From: Pezizomycotina sp. ARF18
Taxonomy: Eukaryota; Ascomycota
NCBI GenBank assembly: GCA_002224055.1
Contig: AZLU01000363.1
Location: 1 to 25,598, forward strand
Length of the DNA: 25,598 nt
Direction: 5' to 3'
In this document: positions 1 through 11,320 of the stretch, piece after piece
How the letters are laid out: the number at the start of each line of letters is the position of its first letter
Numbering within the stretch: position 1 is the stretch's first letter
Notes under the pieces: generated by a model
What the model was told of the DNA's origin: nothing
The model's database searches: none
Seen by the model: the letters and a program-made list of their open reading frames with translations, nothing else
Translations under genes and position numbers: made by a program

Positions 1-499
1 CTCCGCGACAAATGATGCATCATGCCGTTACGTCGGCTGAGATTCCAACTCCTCGACACCCGCAAAATTAGGAGAAAGCCTCAATTGCTGTTGCCACAAA
101 GCGAGATACTTACTTTTCAATACTCCGTACCAGAGATTTGATTCATATGTTCAAATGGACTTAATTACGATCAGGACAATTTCCGTCTTCCGACTCGGTT
201 CCAATCCGGCCAGTAGCGCAGTAACCAGCTGCACAGGATCTAGTAATATATGTTTTAATAGGCGTTGATGATAACGACTGGCTGCTGAATCACCGGTACC
301 GGCGATCCCTGTCACTTTGACAAGGCAATTTTTTTTTTCCCACCCATCGCAATCAAAAAACCAGAAAATGAGTGCAAATGACAATATATATTTCCCTCAA
401 AACATAAACCTCCCCCACTACTACAACCTTCGATTCCCCGTACAGTATAGAGTACTTTCTATTAAACCAATGGCAGCGTTCGGACGGTCAAGGTAGCCC
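1..499. other. Intergenic, 5' flank of the permease gene
   Basis: I see no supportable gene here. The longest open frame, on the minus strand at 151-384, has no recognisable domain. The stretch from about 380 to 480 is AT-rich with several short pyrimidine runs and lies directly upstream of the permease start, so it probably holds that gene's promoter. No clear TATA element can be assigned. Confidence 0.5.
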
Positions 500-2530
500 A
501 TGGGGTTCGAAACGCCGAGTAAAGAGGAGCGGAGCTTGTACGAAGGTGGATGGTTCATACTGTCGTTCTGCTGCCTCGCTATTTATACCAATTACCTCGA
601 CCGTGCGAACGTCAACAAATGCTTATGTATCGGTTAGCTTTATGAACATTTCTTCCCTGCCTTGATTTTGAACCCTTATACGGAATAGTCGCACACACTG
701 AGAAGTTAGCGTGCTAAGATAGGGGTGTTATTTGCGGACGCTGTTTGGAATTTAGGAAAGGAGGATTTAACATATGAGGCAACGGGTCACGAAGATAACG
801 ACGGTTTACTTGCGGTAAGTTTATTCTAGTAGTACTATACTAATCAATTGGTCTGAGTCAAATTATATTATCGGATATGAGGAGTAAAAATTGTACTGGT
901 TCGTGTTCTCGTACTTAAAAAACCTGTACCGTTAGGTATATTGTAGCATGATACGAACAATATCGCGCTCCTGAAGCTTCCTCCGAGATTCTGGTTCCCT
1001 TCACGATTCTTGCGTGTAAGTTGCTCGAACCTTAACTTTTCCTGACCTTAGGTGTTGATATTTTACCCAGAATGATATAACCTTTTTCTTTTCTTTTTTT
1101 TTTTTTAAAAAAAAAAACTTAACATTGACCTATATTCATTTTCTTCGCATGTCTTCGCACCAGGGGTCTCCTCACGCTCGGTACCTCAAGGTAACCTCAG
1201 TGAACCAGATCTACTCATCCGTTCTTCCAGGGTATCTTCGAAGCTAGTTCGTAAGTCTTAAACCTCGTCATACTCTCGTGTATTTTTCCAACTATTCGCA
1301 TGCTTTCATGATATTAACAATGTTAAACCCCCACACCTTAGGTTCGTCGGCACGCACTATGCTCGTTCGTGGTACACTGATCCGAGCTCGCGAGCGGAGC
1401 GGTATTCTTCAACGTCGGGTCTCGCAGACTTTGTTTTCGGGTTTCTTGCAGAGCGCGATATACGAGATATGGACGGGTACATGGTATCAGGGGCTGGAGT
1501 GGTTGTTTATAGTACGTTTATTCTACAGGTATTCCTTTTATGCGGTTAACGAGGGGGAAGAGACCATATAGCTGATGTGATGGATGGGAAAACTAGGTTG
1601 ATTTTTTATAACACTGCAATAGCGAATACGGCTTCCTTTGTTTCGGATACACCGGCGACGACGAAGGTAAAACAAGCCAACGTCCTAAATCCAAATCAAA
1701 CAGTACTACACGTTATAAGAGAGAAGATTCCTAAGGCTGGCATTGTATTTGACGACAAGTTTTTTCGAGAATAGGCATGGTACCTCAAAAGAAAAGGAAC
1801 TCGCTGTTTCTCGCCTCCCGCCTAAGCCCAACACGCCTCTGGAACATCTTCAAGCGCGTGCTGGGCCATTGGCACTTTTGGCTGTTCTCCATGCTCTGGG
1901 CCATAACCGGTGAAGCCGAATCATTCCCTCGAATAACCTCTTCGGGCTCTACCTCGCGACGCTAAAATACCCGTGTCGATCCGCAATACGTACCCCATGG
2001 GCGTAACAGCCGTCGGCATCGTCGCAACCCTCACCGCGTCCGTTACGTTGACCTGACGAAGAACCACTGGCATATAGGCATCTACGTCTCCTTCATTGGT
2101 ATACTAACGTCCATCTTAGTGTTGGTTTATAAGAGGCGACTGTGTTTGCGGGTTATTATTTGGCCGGACAGGTGTATGCTACGCAGGCCGTTTTCTTCGC
2201 GTGGGCGAATGTGGTTTGTAGAAAGGACGAACAAGAAAGGGCGATAGTATTAGCAAGCATGAACCTGGCGATAATGCGGTGAATGCGTGGTGGAGCTTGT
2301 TGTTCTACGGAGCGGATGAGGCGCCGAGGTTTAGGAGGGGGATGTGGGCTATGATTGGCATTAGCATTGCGTTGTTAGGGTGGACGGTGCTGATTAGGTG
2401 GATGTGTGGGAGGGAGGAGAGGAAACTGCGCAGAGAAGAGGCGATACAAGGAGAGAACGGCGATAGGTGGAATGAAAAGCAACGGGAGAGGAGAATGAGC
2501 ATGAGGAGACGGTTTAGGATAGTGTGCTAA
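500..2530 (+). CDS. MFS permease, anion:cation symporter (allantoate/Dal5-like) family; frame broken
   Basis: This is a plasma-membrane permease of the ACS branch of the major facilitator superfamily, whose fungal members carry small organic anions or vitamins such as allantoate, nicotinate, biotin or pantothenate. Family landmarks appear in order across frames: the first-helix signature FINYLDRANVN-like (here IYTNYLDRANVN, 583-618), IALLKLPPRFWF (966-1001), LLTLGT then KVTSVNQIY (1170-1220), FFQGIFEASS (1223-1252), TLFSGFLQSAIYE (1430-1468), DTPATTK (1648-1668), then TYPMGVTAVGIVATL (about 1988-2032) and finally NAVNAWWSLLFYGAD with APRF and GMWAMIGISIA (2273-2370). The start at 500 gives a short cytoplasmic leader before helix 1. 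Four introns fit (633-755, 815-946, 1016-1163, 1512-1596). Stops and shifts between blocks are repaired by single-base additions. It converges with the DUF6604 gene. The family is certain; the substrate is unknown. Confidence 0.85.
633..755 (+). other. Probable intron 1 of the MFS permease
   Basis: Helix 1 reads up to a frame equivalent to NAYVS, then a GT (GTTAGC, a weak donor) follows at 633. Family-like sequence resumes after a TAG at 753-755 with KEDL-like residues and an EGN-like motif. The intervening bases carry stops in every frame. The exact borders are uncertain because nearby bases are missing. Confidence 0.45.
815..946 (+). other. Probable intron 2 of the MFS permease
   Basis: The exon ends with KITTVYLR-like residues at a consensus donor GTAAGT (815-820). 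The next exon starts after TTGTAG (941-946) and reads into the MIPNN-IALLKLPPRFWFP block typical of this transporter family. At 132 nt the length is normal for filamentous ascomycetes. Confidence 0.6.
1016..1163 (+). other. Probable intron 3 of the MFS permease, with a T-run/A-run block
   Basis: The donor GTAAGT starts at 1016 directly after the PPRFWFPS block, and the acceptor CAG is at 1161-1163 directly before the LLTLGT block. Both flanks are contiguous in homologous transporters, which fixes the intron well. Inside it is an uninterrupted run of about 13 T followed by about 11 A (1094-1117). Confidence 0.65.
1512..1596 (+). other. Probable intron 4 of the MFS permease
   Basis: The donor GTACGT at 1512 follows WLFI, and the acceptor TAG is at 1594-1596. 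The downstream exon reads VD...ITL then GFLCF-DTPATTK once single bases are added, which is the normal continuation of the WLFIIDG-ITLPIA region in this family. The length is 85 nt. Confidence 0.6.
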
Positions 2531-3292
2531 AGAACTCGATAGTGATACTAGTAAAGGAAGTCTGGGATTGCGTTCATTTGGATCTTTAGTTGATGATATC
2601 ATCGTCCATACAGGGTAGAATCACTAAAAAAGAATGGCAATGCGCTGGCTTGTGTGCACATGCAAGGGCATCCAGGCTCGAAAAGAGAAGCTTGGATTAT
2701 CCATACTGGTGGGGAATGAACACACATTAAGCTAATATTCTATAGGCATCTTCCCCAGAGTTAAGTAACTTAGAACTTGAAGCTGTCAGACGCATGTTCG
2801 GCGTAGATTATTCATATTCCTAGTCTGCGTGGTATGAGACTAGAGTTCGCAAATACTTCGAAGTAAATGAATTAAACCAACGATGCGATATGTAATGCAA
2901 AGCAAATGCCATTTAAAAATCACTTTTTATTAATATTCCTTCTCGTAGCGGTGATATATCGTGCGTATCCAACGCCGTAGTATTAAAATACATGGCCTAG
3001 TACTTGGTCCACCTCTCCTGCCACTCTATAGCGCTGTCTTGGTCCAATGGATATTTGGAGAATGGCCAGAAAAAAAAACAAACTATAGCATCATGGATTA
3101 AAAGTTTGAAACCAAAACTTGAAATTGTAGCAAAGAGCAGTGGAAAAGATGATTATTAACGGGATTAGTAACCTGAATAGCAAATGCTTATAATTGTCTT
3201 GAGCGAGTAAATGATACCAGATATGCCGCCTTCCTTAGTCTGCAGTGGTTTTTCAATCCCAACCCATTCTTCAATCCCTCGATGTTCAATCA
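2531..3292. other. Convergent intergenic region between permease and DUF6604 gene
   Basis: No coding sequence is recognisable. This is the shared 3' side of two convergent genes and is AT-rich towards the right, with a run of A at 3070-3079. Both polyadenylation regions must lie here, but I cannot place signals with confidence. Confidence 0.5.
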
Positions 3293-6273
3293 CTAAACCA
3301 CCGATTCATCGCAAAGATTTACGGCTTCTATGATACCATCAATCTCCCCAATTCCACCGTCAGCGCCGTTAATAGGCGCTCCTTGAAGGCTCTCCATGAC
3401 TGCGGGGTCCAGAGTGAAACCTTCGAGCCGCTCCGCGGGTCCCGGTACAGGCTTCGCGATCTTTTCGGGAACATTATTGGCTACAGGCTCTTCCACCTCA
3501 TCGTGGCTGTGATCGTGCCCGCAGTGGGCAGCAACGTACTTCATGCGCTTAATCTCGTCCGACCCGAACTCCTCCACGGTCGCTCGGATCATCGCTTGAA
3601 CCCTCAGCGTCGCTTGAACCTTCGCGCGCCGATCCCTTGCTTCCATGTACGTCCAGTCCGCGGGCAGCTCCGCGCCCTCCTTTTGGTTCTCCAACTCCGT
3701 CGCATTGGGCTGCAGGCAGGGGATCATGGCCAAGATCGCCTCCGCCATTGGGAATAGTTGCGCGGGGTCTTTATCGAACCACTCGGCGTATTCGGTTGAG
3801 AGTAGCTGGACGATGGCCTCAGTTATGGCGTAGGCGCGACGATGGAGGATGAGGAAGTCGAAGCGTAGCTTCCAGGCTTCATTGACCATGACGGCACGGA
3901 GGCGCTCGAGCATGTCCGTCGTTGTCAATCGGTTCGCGGAGGCGGCCGACGCTGTTTGGTCTGGGCCACTGCGCGGAGGCCTTTTTCCTTTAGGGCTGGG
4001 CGGGCGAGAGCTGCTGGGGGTTCCAGTTTCTGGGGTAATGCTCTCGTCCAGATTTACGATGTTGAGGTCGTCCGTACGAACGTATCGACGGTTGCGATGT
4101 CCCAAACGCCGCACTGATGTGCTGACCGAACCTCTGGCTGAAGAACCTCGTGGCCGGCGAGAAGGTTGGCTTCCAAAACTCTAGCGTCCTCCCACACCAC
4201 AAACCTCCCACCTCTTCGCCACAGCTTTCTTATAGTGCTCCTCGCAACGCGCATGAAGCCGGCCTGTTCCCTCGAACATTGCCGCAGAGCTGTACGTAGA
4301 GATGAAGAACTCCATGTCCGGCCACGTAAAATTTCCCTCACCATTGTCCCAGCAGCCACCATTGGCATAGGCGGCTTTATACGCGTTGTACAAATGGCAG
4401 ATATTATTCAAAGAGAAAAAGCCCGTGGCGATCATGAGCGACATATCCCTGAACATCATACGCTGGCGGAACATCAAGCCACCGCACATGATGGGGTTAT
4501 GCTTGAGTAGCCAGCAATGCTCTTGTCGCATGTAGTGTTTACGGTATTCTCTGCGGGAGAAGCGGGCCTGCTTTACCCTGTCGACCTCATCGAGGAAGAC
4601 CAGTTCGCGATGAAACCACCCGTAACAGCGATGTAATCGTACAGCTCGTGGTCGTGAATGAGCCGGATGTGGCCGTCATTGCATCCGGGTTTGCGGCACG
4701 GGCAGACGTGGCGGGCGGAACCGCGGATGTATTCGGCGTCATTGACGAGCTGGTGAAAGCCTTTGCAGGTGTGGTTTTTGTTCTCGAGGAGGCAATCTAC
4801 CAGTGCTTGTGCGGCGAACACGGCGGGAAATTCGACGGGGAGCCTCCTGCGGCTGCGGTCGAAGTACGGCAAATGTTCTGGATAACTTGGTCGGTGTACA
4901 TCTGATCGGCGTTAGCTCCGGGTTCGACGTTATCTAAAGGTTGAAGAACGCGGAGATCACGAAGTAGGTCGTGTAGGAGCTGGCGGTCCTGGTGGTATCT
5001 CTTACGGGGGTCAGCTCCCGCCTGTTCAGGGTTGGGTCCCAGATGCTGGAAACTTTATGTCGGGGAGCGGGTGCTCGGAAGCTTTGGCCTCCTTAAGAAC
5101 CAGTAAGGTTGGGTACATCGTGAAGTCGTGGAGCTCTTCGAGCTTAAAGTTCATCTTGTCTCCGGGAAACTCCTGTACTCTAGCTTTTCAGTCGCAGGCT
5201 TGCCGGACTGAGAGGCAGCGCAGAATTGATAGTATTGGTCGAGGAGCTTTTCGAAGTTGCTGGCGGATGGAAATTTTGCGATGAGTTCGTGGTACATGTT
5301 TACGGCGAGCTCAATCGCTGTGTTCGTGACCAGAGCGGCTGCCATGAGGTCAGTGTCATCCTCCTTGTCCTGATATTTCCTCCAGACGTCCTTAATGCTA
5401 TTCCTGAGCGCTTCCATATCGAGAAGAAAGCAATGGATAGGGAGCATATCATCGAGCTTGTCCTCCGTCGGTGATTTGGGCGATTTCTTATTCTCCCGCT
5501 TCGTCTTCTGTTCCGTCATGCTAGTGTCACTACCAGAAGATCCGTCCTCGCCGCTGCTGCTGCTGCTGTCGTGGTCTTGGTCGCTGGTCTCGTGTAACGG
5601 CAAATTTCCGAACTTGTTATCCAACTCCAGCCTATTTTCCAGTCTCAGCGCACGGTTGACATCGTCATGCTTCCCATTGCTCTTTTTCTTTCCCTCTCCA
5701 TGGCAGGAAGAGCCTCCGTTTGCTTTTTGAGGAGTTCCAGTATCCTTTTTCTTGTCCTTCCCGGTAGCGTATGGACTCAACATCTTCGAGACATCCTCTA
5801 GCACTTCGTTGAAATGCGCGTGCTGCTCGCTGCTTTCCTTGAATGCGCAGTCGTCCTTGCGCTTATACGTTTTGTAAAAGTCGGCAACCCTCTGGCGCGC
5901 TTTGATTGTGCCATTGAGCATGGTGATGAACCGCTTCGGGACTTCGACGGCCAATTTCGATTTCCCATGTGAGCACTGCCTCACGTTGACCTTGCAGATG
6001 CGCTTTGCGATAGCAATGAACTGGTTGGAAGTGATGCGCGTCTTCAAAATGTGTTCTTGCCGCGCAGCGGGTTGCCAGAGGAACCTTTGACCGTCTGGCT
6101 CGTCTCGATTTGATAGTCGATCTTGGCTGCGGCTTCGACAAGGAATTCCGCGATATTGTAGGTGCCCGTCTTGTACAATTCGTACGTGTTGAATACCGGG
6201 AGAGGTAACGCCGTAATCGGAGGGCGACGTCGGGGAGCCCAGGTGAGTGACTCCTGGGAGTCTTTTGCTTCAT
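3293..6273 (-). CDS. DUF6604-family protein, about 1000 residues; frame broken
   Basis: This is one long protein of unknown function, read right to left. Near the start (6183-6130) is YELYKTGTYNIAEFLVEAA, the Y..YK..T...A.WL pattern that opens DUF6604 domains. Further DUF6604 landmarks follow: FNEVLEDVSKMLSP (about 5810-5770), a low-complexity Ser/Lys/Glu linker with a run of serines (about 5750-5480), then CFLLDMEALRNSIKDVWRKY and ALVTNTAIELAVNMYHE (about 5440-5290). Later come FPAVFAAQALVDCLL (about 4830-4790), NPIMCGGLMFRQRM and NICHLYNAY (about 4500-4370). The C-terminal part (4114-3293) is an intact frame with a His-rich patch and an acidic end; stop TAG-type end at 3293. DUF6604 proteins are common, poorly characterised Pezizomycotina proteins. 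About six frame breaks separate these blocks. No intron is required. The start at 6273 is a best guess, because the frame of the first motif has no ATG of its own. Confidence 0.85.
3495..3532 (-). other. His/Asp/Glu-rich patch in the DUF6604 protein C-terminus
   Basis: The intact C-terminal frame contains AHCGHDHSHDEVEE, with four His, one Cys and several acidic residues within about 14 positions. Such clusters can bind divalent metal, but nothing else in the sequence supports a metal-binding role. Confidence 0.5.
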
Positions 6274-8565
6274 GATAGAAGAGATACGCTTGGTAAATGG
6301 TTGTTGGTGTATTGAAATCAGGTTATAGCCAGTGCTTTATTATATGTCAGATTGAACTGGCTTATGGTATGTTAACGTTCTTGAGGGGAAAGAAACGAGG
6401 TGGTAAACAGTACCTTTTATCTCCTTGCTGAGCTAGAGCTACTATAACCGCTCGGATACTATTGTTAGTGTATGATCCCCTCTTGCCCTTAACGTTATAA
6501 CATACAGACCTTACAGAGGGCTGATATCCAACTTAAGCTTTGTTCACAGTTGACTACCTTCACTTTTGACTTTAACATTGAAAGGGAGAGAGAATCGCAC
6601 AATTACTGTTTGGAGGACCTTGTTGGGTCGCTCGGGTATCTGGAACGAAAACAAGGCTATACTGGCTACTGTTTCGTGCGATTCATACGTTTCTTGCGTT
6701 GTTCATGTATTAAGTACATGGTGATCTCATATCTGAAAGCCTCGTGCTCGCGTACTTAAGGCTAAAATGACTATTGGGGGCTAGCAACGTTCAAGATTCC
6801 TCCCCCGCAAAATTCCTTTGTTCTAAAGATCCATAATCCTCTATCTCTTTCTAAGGCTTCTCTTGTCTATAGCCCTGGTCCTGCAGTGAAGGACTGTTCG
6901 TAGCTTCTGGTGGGGGTATATTACGCGATTTCTTTCATTACGTCACGCGATGGCTGAAACCATAGCTAGCAATTAACCAGGCGAGAACAAAGCGCTGGAC
7001 TCCAATTCCAACAACCAAGGAGCGGTCTCTTCAGCCAAAATTGCAAGTGGAAATACTATGTTCCTTTCAACCCTAAAACGAGACTAGTAGAAAGAAGATT
7101 TCGATTATTAGAATCTGTCAGAACAAAGGCTGAGGTGATGGTCTGGACTCTTCCGAAAGCCCGGTATGCCCGTATCATATCTATCGTCCATCGGCGAGGA
7201 AGGGAACTTGACTATCGCGCTCACACTACAGTACGGCTTGTTATAGTGCGCTGCTAGACCGTTACCATTCGAAAGTCGCGCTACAGGTCCTCTTCTCTTT
7301 TTGTTTCATCGTAGCCCTGTTGGTTTCTGCCGCATGTTTTCTCTTTGAGGTCGGAGTGGAAGCATTTACATATTGTTTCCAAACATTAGAACTCTAACTG
7401 CCTCGTAAGTTGAAAGAAAGAAAACACGCACAATAAACAAAGCTCTGACGGGCTACTGATTTCACTGCTGGGAGGTGCTGGCTATCCCGCTCGAGGTCCG
7501 AGTCCCTTCATTCACATCCTCAAGCACCAACTTCAGTCAAGTGAAAATGATATGAATCAACACTCTTTCACTCGCGTATTCAAAAGCTTTCACGTCATCA
7601 AGTAGAAAGCATGTAATCATCTACCCTGCAGCAATATATAGAGTGGTGCCAATGGATGTTTTGTTTTCACATTCGGAAATATGCTGTACAAAGGCGCCAC
7701 CATCGAAGGAATATGTTTACGAATCAGGATATGGAGGTTCGAGACACAGCAGAAGATCCCCATGAGACTATTTGACATGCTAGTTACTAACTCTCATGGA
7801 TTCAGCACCGCCACGTATTCGAAGCGAAAAGATTTGTGTTTCGGATCGAAGCGGGGCCGGATATTATCCCGTAGTATTCTTCGCTTTTTTGGGGAATCTC
7901 ACGGTAAATCTCTCAGCATGCATCGATATAATTATATCCATCTATCCATTCAAGGCTATGCGTAAAGTCAACGGTTACATTCCTCTGCAGTGTTAATCAC
8001 TGGGATACACCCGGTCGGCCAGGATTTTCAAAGTGGAAACCGTTGTTTTTCAATCCCTTCCCTGAAATATATGCTTATCGTGATCACAAACCCCTCGATA
8101 GCGATACATAGGCACACAAAAGCATGGCAGGGGTCTCACGAAATTTGATTCTATTAAAGGAAGGACATAGAAGCTTGGTTCCTCGCCCTCCTTCCAACTT
8201 CTTTTCTATTTTATTCTCTTCAGGATCCGGAAGGGATCGGCCAATTTCCTCCGTTTACAAGGGGAGGAGGCCTTTTTTTCTCTCTTCTTTTTATGATCAC
8301 ACGGACTATTTTTGCCATCTTCATATAAAACTCCGAAATCCCGTCATTTTCTCTTCCCAGAAAATTTTGTATGTATGGAGGGTATCATGGAATTGCCCTT
8401 AAAACTCGTCCCTTCCCACGCGCGGAATCGGTTGAGATCCTGAAAGATTTTGATGGTCCCTGAATAGTAGATTTCTAGTTTCCTTGAATCTGCTATTGCT
8501 ACGCGATTATTCTCCCTGGCCTTGTCTAACGTCGCTCCAATTCGAGCATTAAAGTTCTTCCGAAG
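6274..8565. other. Long intergenic region between DUF6604 gene and membrane protein gene
   Basis: These 2.3 kb lie between two divergently transcribed genes and probably hold both promoters. Several short open frames exist (for example 6550-6759 and 7681-7965, plus strand), but none shows a domain, signal peptide or fungal-like codon bias. A pyrimidine-rich tract lies at about 8190-8300. I see no repeat family, RNA gene or transposon. Confidence 0.5.
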
Positions 8566-9596
8566 ATGTTGTTTCACAACTGTCTCCCTGTCACGTTACT
8601 GCTCCTATGTATAACGACGCCAACAATCGCGAAATTTGAATCGCCAGACTGGTCGCAGCTGATCAAATTCCCCTCTGCCTCCGTAAACGACGCCTTCAAA
8701 CTACAATGGGATTCGACGAACACTTCAACACCAGCGAAGCTATTCCTATGGAAGGGGCCGCCGGAAAACTTCACGCTGGTGACACCGATCGCGGATACGC
8801 GCGGTAATACGGATCTGAGAAATTCCGGATCGCTTACATGGTTATCAAGGATGGACAGATTCCATATTCGGGGAAGGATTATACGGTCGAGCTGAGGCTG
8901 AACCCCGGCGTAAAAGGGAAAGAGGCAAGCCAGTGGAGCGATTACTTTGAGATGTTTAATGAGCAAGAACGTACGTAATATCCCGCTCATCTGTCAGAAT
9001 ATTGAAATTTGGGTAAATGAGAAAATGTACGTAAGGTATCTTGTATTCACGATAGTCAAATAGCGGACCCTCAGAAGGATCCACGTCCTTCCGTCTTCAA
9101 TATTGGCACAGCTGCTCCCGTAGCATCCGGCGCAGCCGCTTTGCCTACGACTCCAGCACCATTACCGCCGGCTTTAGGCTCGGGTCCAGATAACTCCGGC
9201 TCATCGGCCCCGATGACAAGCACCGCACTCACATCAGCAAAGGGGATCCACCTCTCTGGTGGCGCGCTCGCCGGCATAATAATAGGCACGATCATCAGTA
9301 CCGCTCTGATAACCTCGTTCGTCACGTTCCTCATCGTAAGCAAGCGCTCGAAGAGGTTAAGCGGGAATGATATATTCCGACACGCAACCCATGCCACCTG
9401 CTGCGCCGCGAAGTATCGGTATCGGATATGAGGAGGCGACAATGCGCGGACCGGGATTGGTCAGGAAGGGAACGGAGCTGGATGATAGCCGTAGTACTAC
9501 GGAGATAGGTTCACGACGATGGCTGAGATAGGCCCAGCGAAGCCGAGAGGTAGAGCGCGGAGTAACACTGTGACGGAACTTCCGGCTTACACTTAG
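8566..9596 (+). CDS. Secreted-entry single-pass membrane protein with Ig/Kre9-like ectodomain
   Basis: The ATG at 8566 opens a signal peptide of about 22 residues (core PVTLLLLCITTPTIA). Next comes a roughly 100-residue ectodomain with the feel of the Kre9/KNH or Ig-like fungal surface domain: VNDAFKLQWDSTN, then a LFLWKGP strand, SGSLTW, and after one added base GQIPYSGKDYTVELRL and WSDYFEMF. An intron (8971-9063) precedes a Pro/Ala/Ser/Thr-rich stalk. A transmembrane segment (GALAGIIIGTIISTALITS, about 9262-9318) continues to FVTFLIVSKRSKR, whose basic residues give a type I topology. The cytoplasmic tail ends in TVTELPAYT at 9594-9596 after two or three frame corrections (near 8840, 9365 and 9520). 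A cell-wall or surface sensor role is an inference from the architecture only. Confidence 0.7.
8971..9063 (+). other. Intron of the membrane protein gene
   Basis: The donor GTACGT at 8971 follows FEMFNEQE, and the acceptor TAG is at 9061-9063. Splicing is phase 1 and joins the frame exactly to PDPQKDPRPSVF and the Pro-rich stalk. Unspliced, the frame stops at once. The length is 93 nt. Confidence 0.65.
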
Positions 9597-11320
9597 CGTT
9601 ATAGCTATGCACTTCATGGATAGATCGTACCTTTGCTATGGCGTTCGGCTTGGTCTCTCTGCTAGATTTGTTCAAGCTTGTGACGAGATACTACTCTCGT
9701 CACGACCCTTGAAACGGATAGGAGTTTTGTTTATTATCATACTGTATTTATTGTGTGCTCATAAACAACCAAAATCATTCGTTGCGTAATATCTCGGGAA
9801 ACCAACGGTTGGTGAAGAAGACTGGCTGGCGCGATAGCGCTAAGATTAAGGCCCTATATTCTTGGAATGATTCGAGAAAGCTTTTCTTTCCGGAGTCTCA
9901 AGGCTGGTGCTATCGCTTGACCGTCAGGAGGTAAAACAAAGCGAAATGTTTCGAGAACAAAATGAAGATAAAACATAACATGAATACCTCAACCGAGACC
10001 TTCGGAACTCCAGTCTTCGAGCCCGGAACTCTCTGATACAATCTAAGAAAAGCTTAGAGCCCGGAACAATTGCGTTATTGATTTCCGCTAATATCAAATA
10101 TTCATTAAACAATGAAATTTTGCGAAATTTGAAGCAATTTCCTCTTAATTGTTGTAAAGGATTTTCTCGATTCGAGACTCGAATGTTATTGTTTTATTCT
10201 AGAAGCAAAACTTGAATTCAAATTCCCAGCCGGTGGGTCCGAGTCGCTTTCCAAGCCACCCAGCCCAACGGTTGGCCACAGCTGATCCCGAGGCTCTCAA
10301 AGGCGCTATTGGCTGATGAGCCATCTCCACCCTATAGTCAGCCTAAATCTCGCTTGGAAACCTACCGGTCAATCAGACGCCAGAGATGCAGTATCTCGCA
10401 TTCACTTGAAGCAGACGCTAGCCTGAGGGCCCGCTGTCGCTATCCATTGTTCGTCACATTTAAGAGGGGCCAAGAATTATTTTAAGGCGCAATAAAAGGG
10501 AGTTAACCTGAGTACCTAGAGACGTTTCGATATCAATCAAGACTTGTCTGCAGAGATTCGTCAAGGGCATTGAATAGTAAGGGGTTTCCCTCAGAACTTT
10601 GGCTGATTGCGCCAAGCGGATATATAACCCCCGTTGTGACTATATTTACAGCCAATCCATAATAGCCCTGAACCGCAGCAGCCAATCCTTCGAGATTGCT
10701 ACCGTTGAAATTTGATAATAGAGCGGGAAATTTGCCTCTTCTCCCCCTGTGCCACTTTGTAACCGACGAGTAGTATCCGGTAATGGCTGGTCCAAGCATA
10801 TGGAATCACACTTCCCAAACCCTTGAATTTTCCTATCAACGCAGCTGGAACTTCCACCCGCAATCCGACGCTACCGATATAGAAACGTCTAAGCCTTCGA
10901 AGACTTTTCTTATCGAATTATCGAATCTCCTTAAAATGTCCCGAGGGCCCCCAAGCCTTCTCTTCTTTTGTTACCAAAAAATCTTATTATCGTGATCTTT
11001 CTCGAACTTTGTTCTACGTTACCTTATTCCCAAGTTACACTTTCGTTGAACCTCGCCATTCGTTTTTCCTTTCTATCCTCTGATCTGCAAAAACTTTCTT
11101 TGTAGGACAGTTTAAAAACAACTTAACGTAAACGTAAACGTACACGTTTCTTTTTTTAATAGCCCCTTTCCATAAATACCTCAAGATTCCTTTGACAGGG
11201 TTGTCCATTCTTTCATCTTATCGAAACATCCGTCGAAACAAACAAACGAGCCAAAAAAAAAACCAATAAAATATCCGGCCTTTCAACCTAAACCATCGTA
11301 CATCCTTCCTCTCCGACAAA
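9597..11320. other. Intergenic region with small palindromes, upstream of the CFEM gene
   Basis: No gene is supported. The longest open frame (10533-10799, minus) has no recognisable feature. Notable small elements are two copies of CAACGGTTGG (9803-9812, 10266-10275), inverted 10-mers at 9831-9840 and 9907-9916, a near-perfect palindrome at 10170-10184, and an 11-base direct repeat GAGCCCGGAAC at 10019 and 10057. The last 300 bases are pyrimidine- and A-rich and look like the promoter and leader of the CFEM gene. Confidence 0.5.

Noticed and set aside
500-2530. Permease as a true pseudogene
   Set aside because: Stops and frame changes are explained by single missing bases and by introns with good borders; family motifs are intact, including the last helix region.
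3245-4184. Plus-strand open frames (3245-3757, 3849-4184 and others) opposite the DUF6604 gene
   Set aside because: They are antisense shadows; the minus strand carries the family motifs.
7441-7520. tRNA-like GGTCCGAGTCC near 7495
   Set aside because: The T-arm stem does not pair and no acceptor or anticodon arm could be drawn around it.
10533-10799. Minus-strand open frame of 88 codons
   Set aside because: No domain, signal or conserved motif; its end overlaps no other evidence and its composition is that of surrounding DNA.
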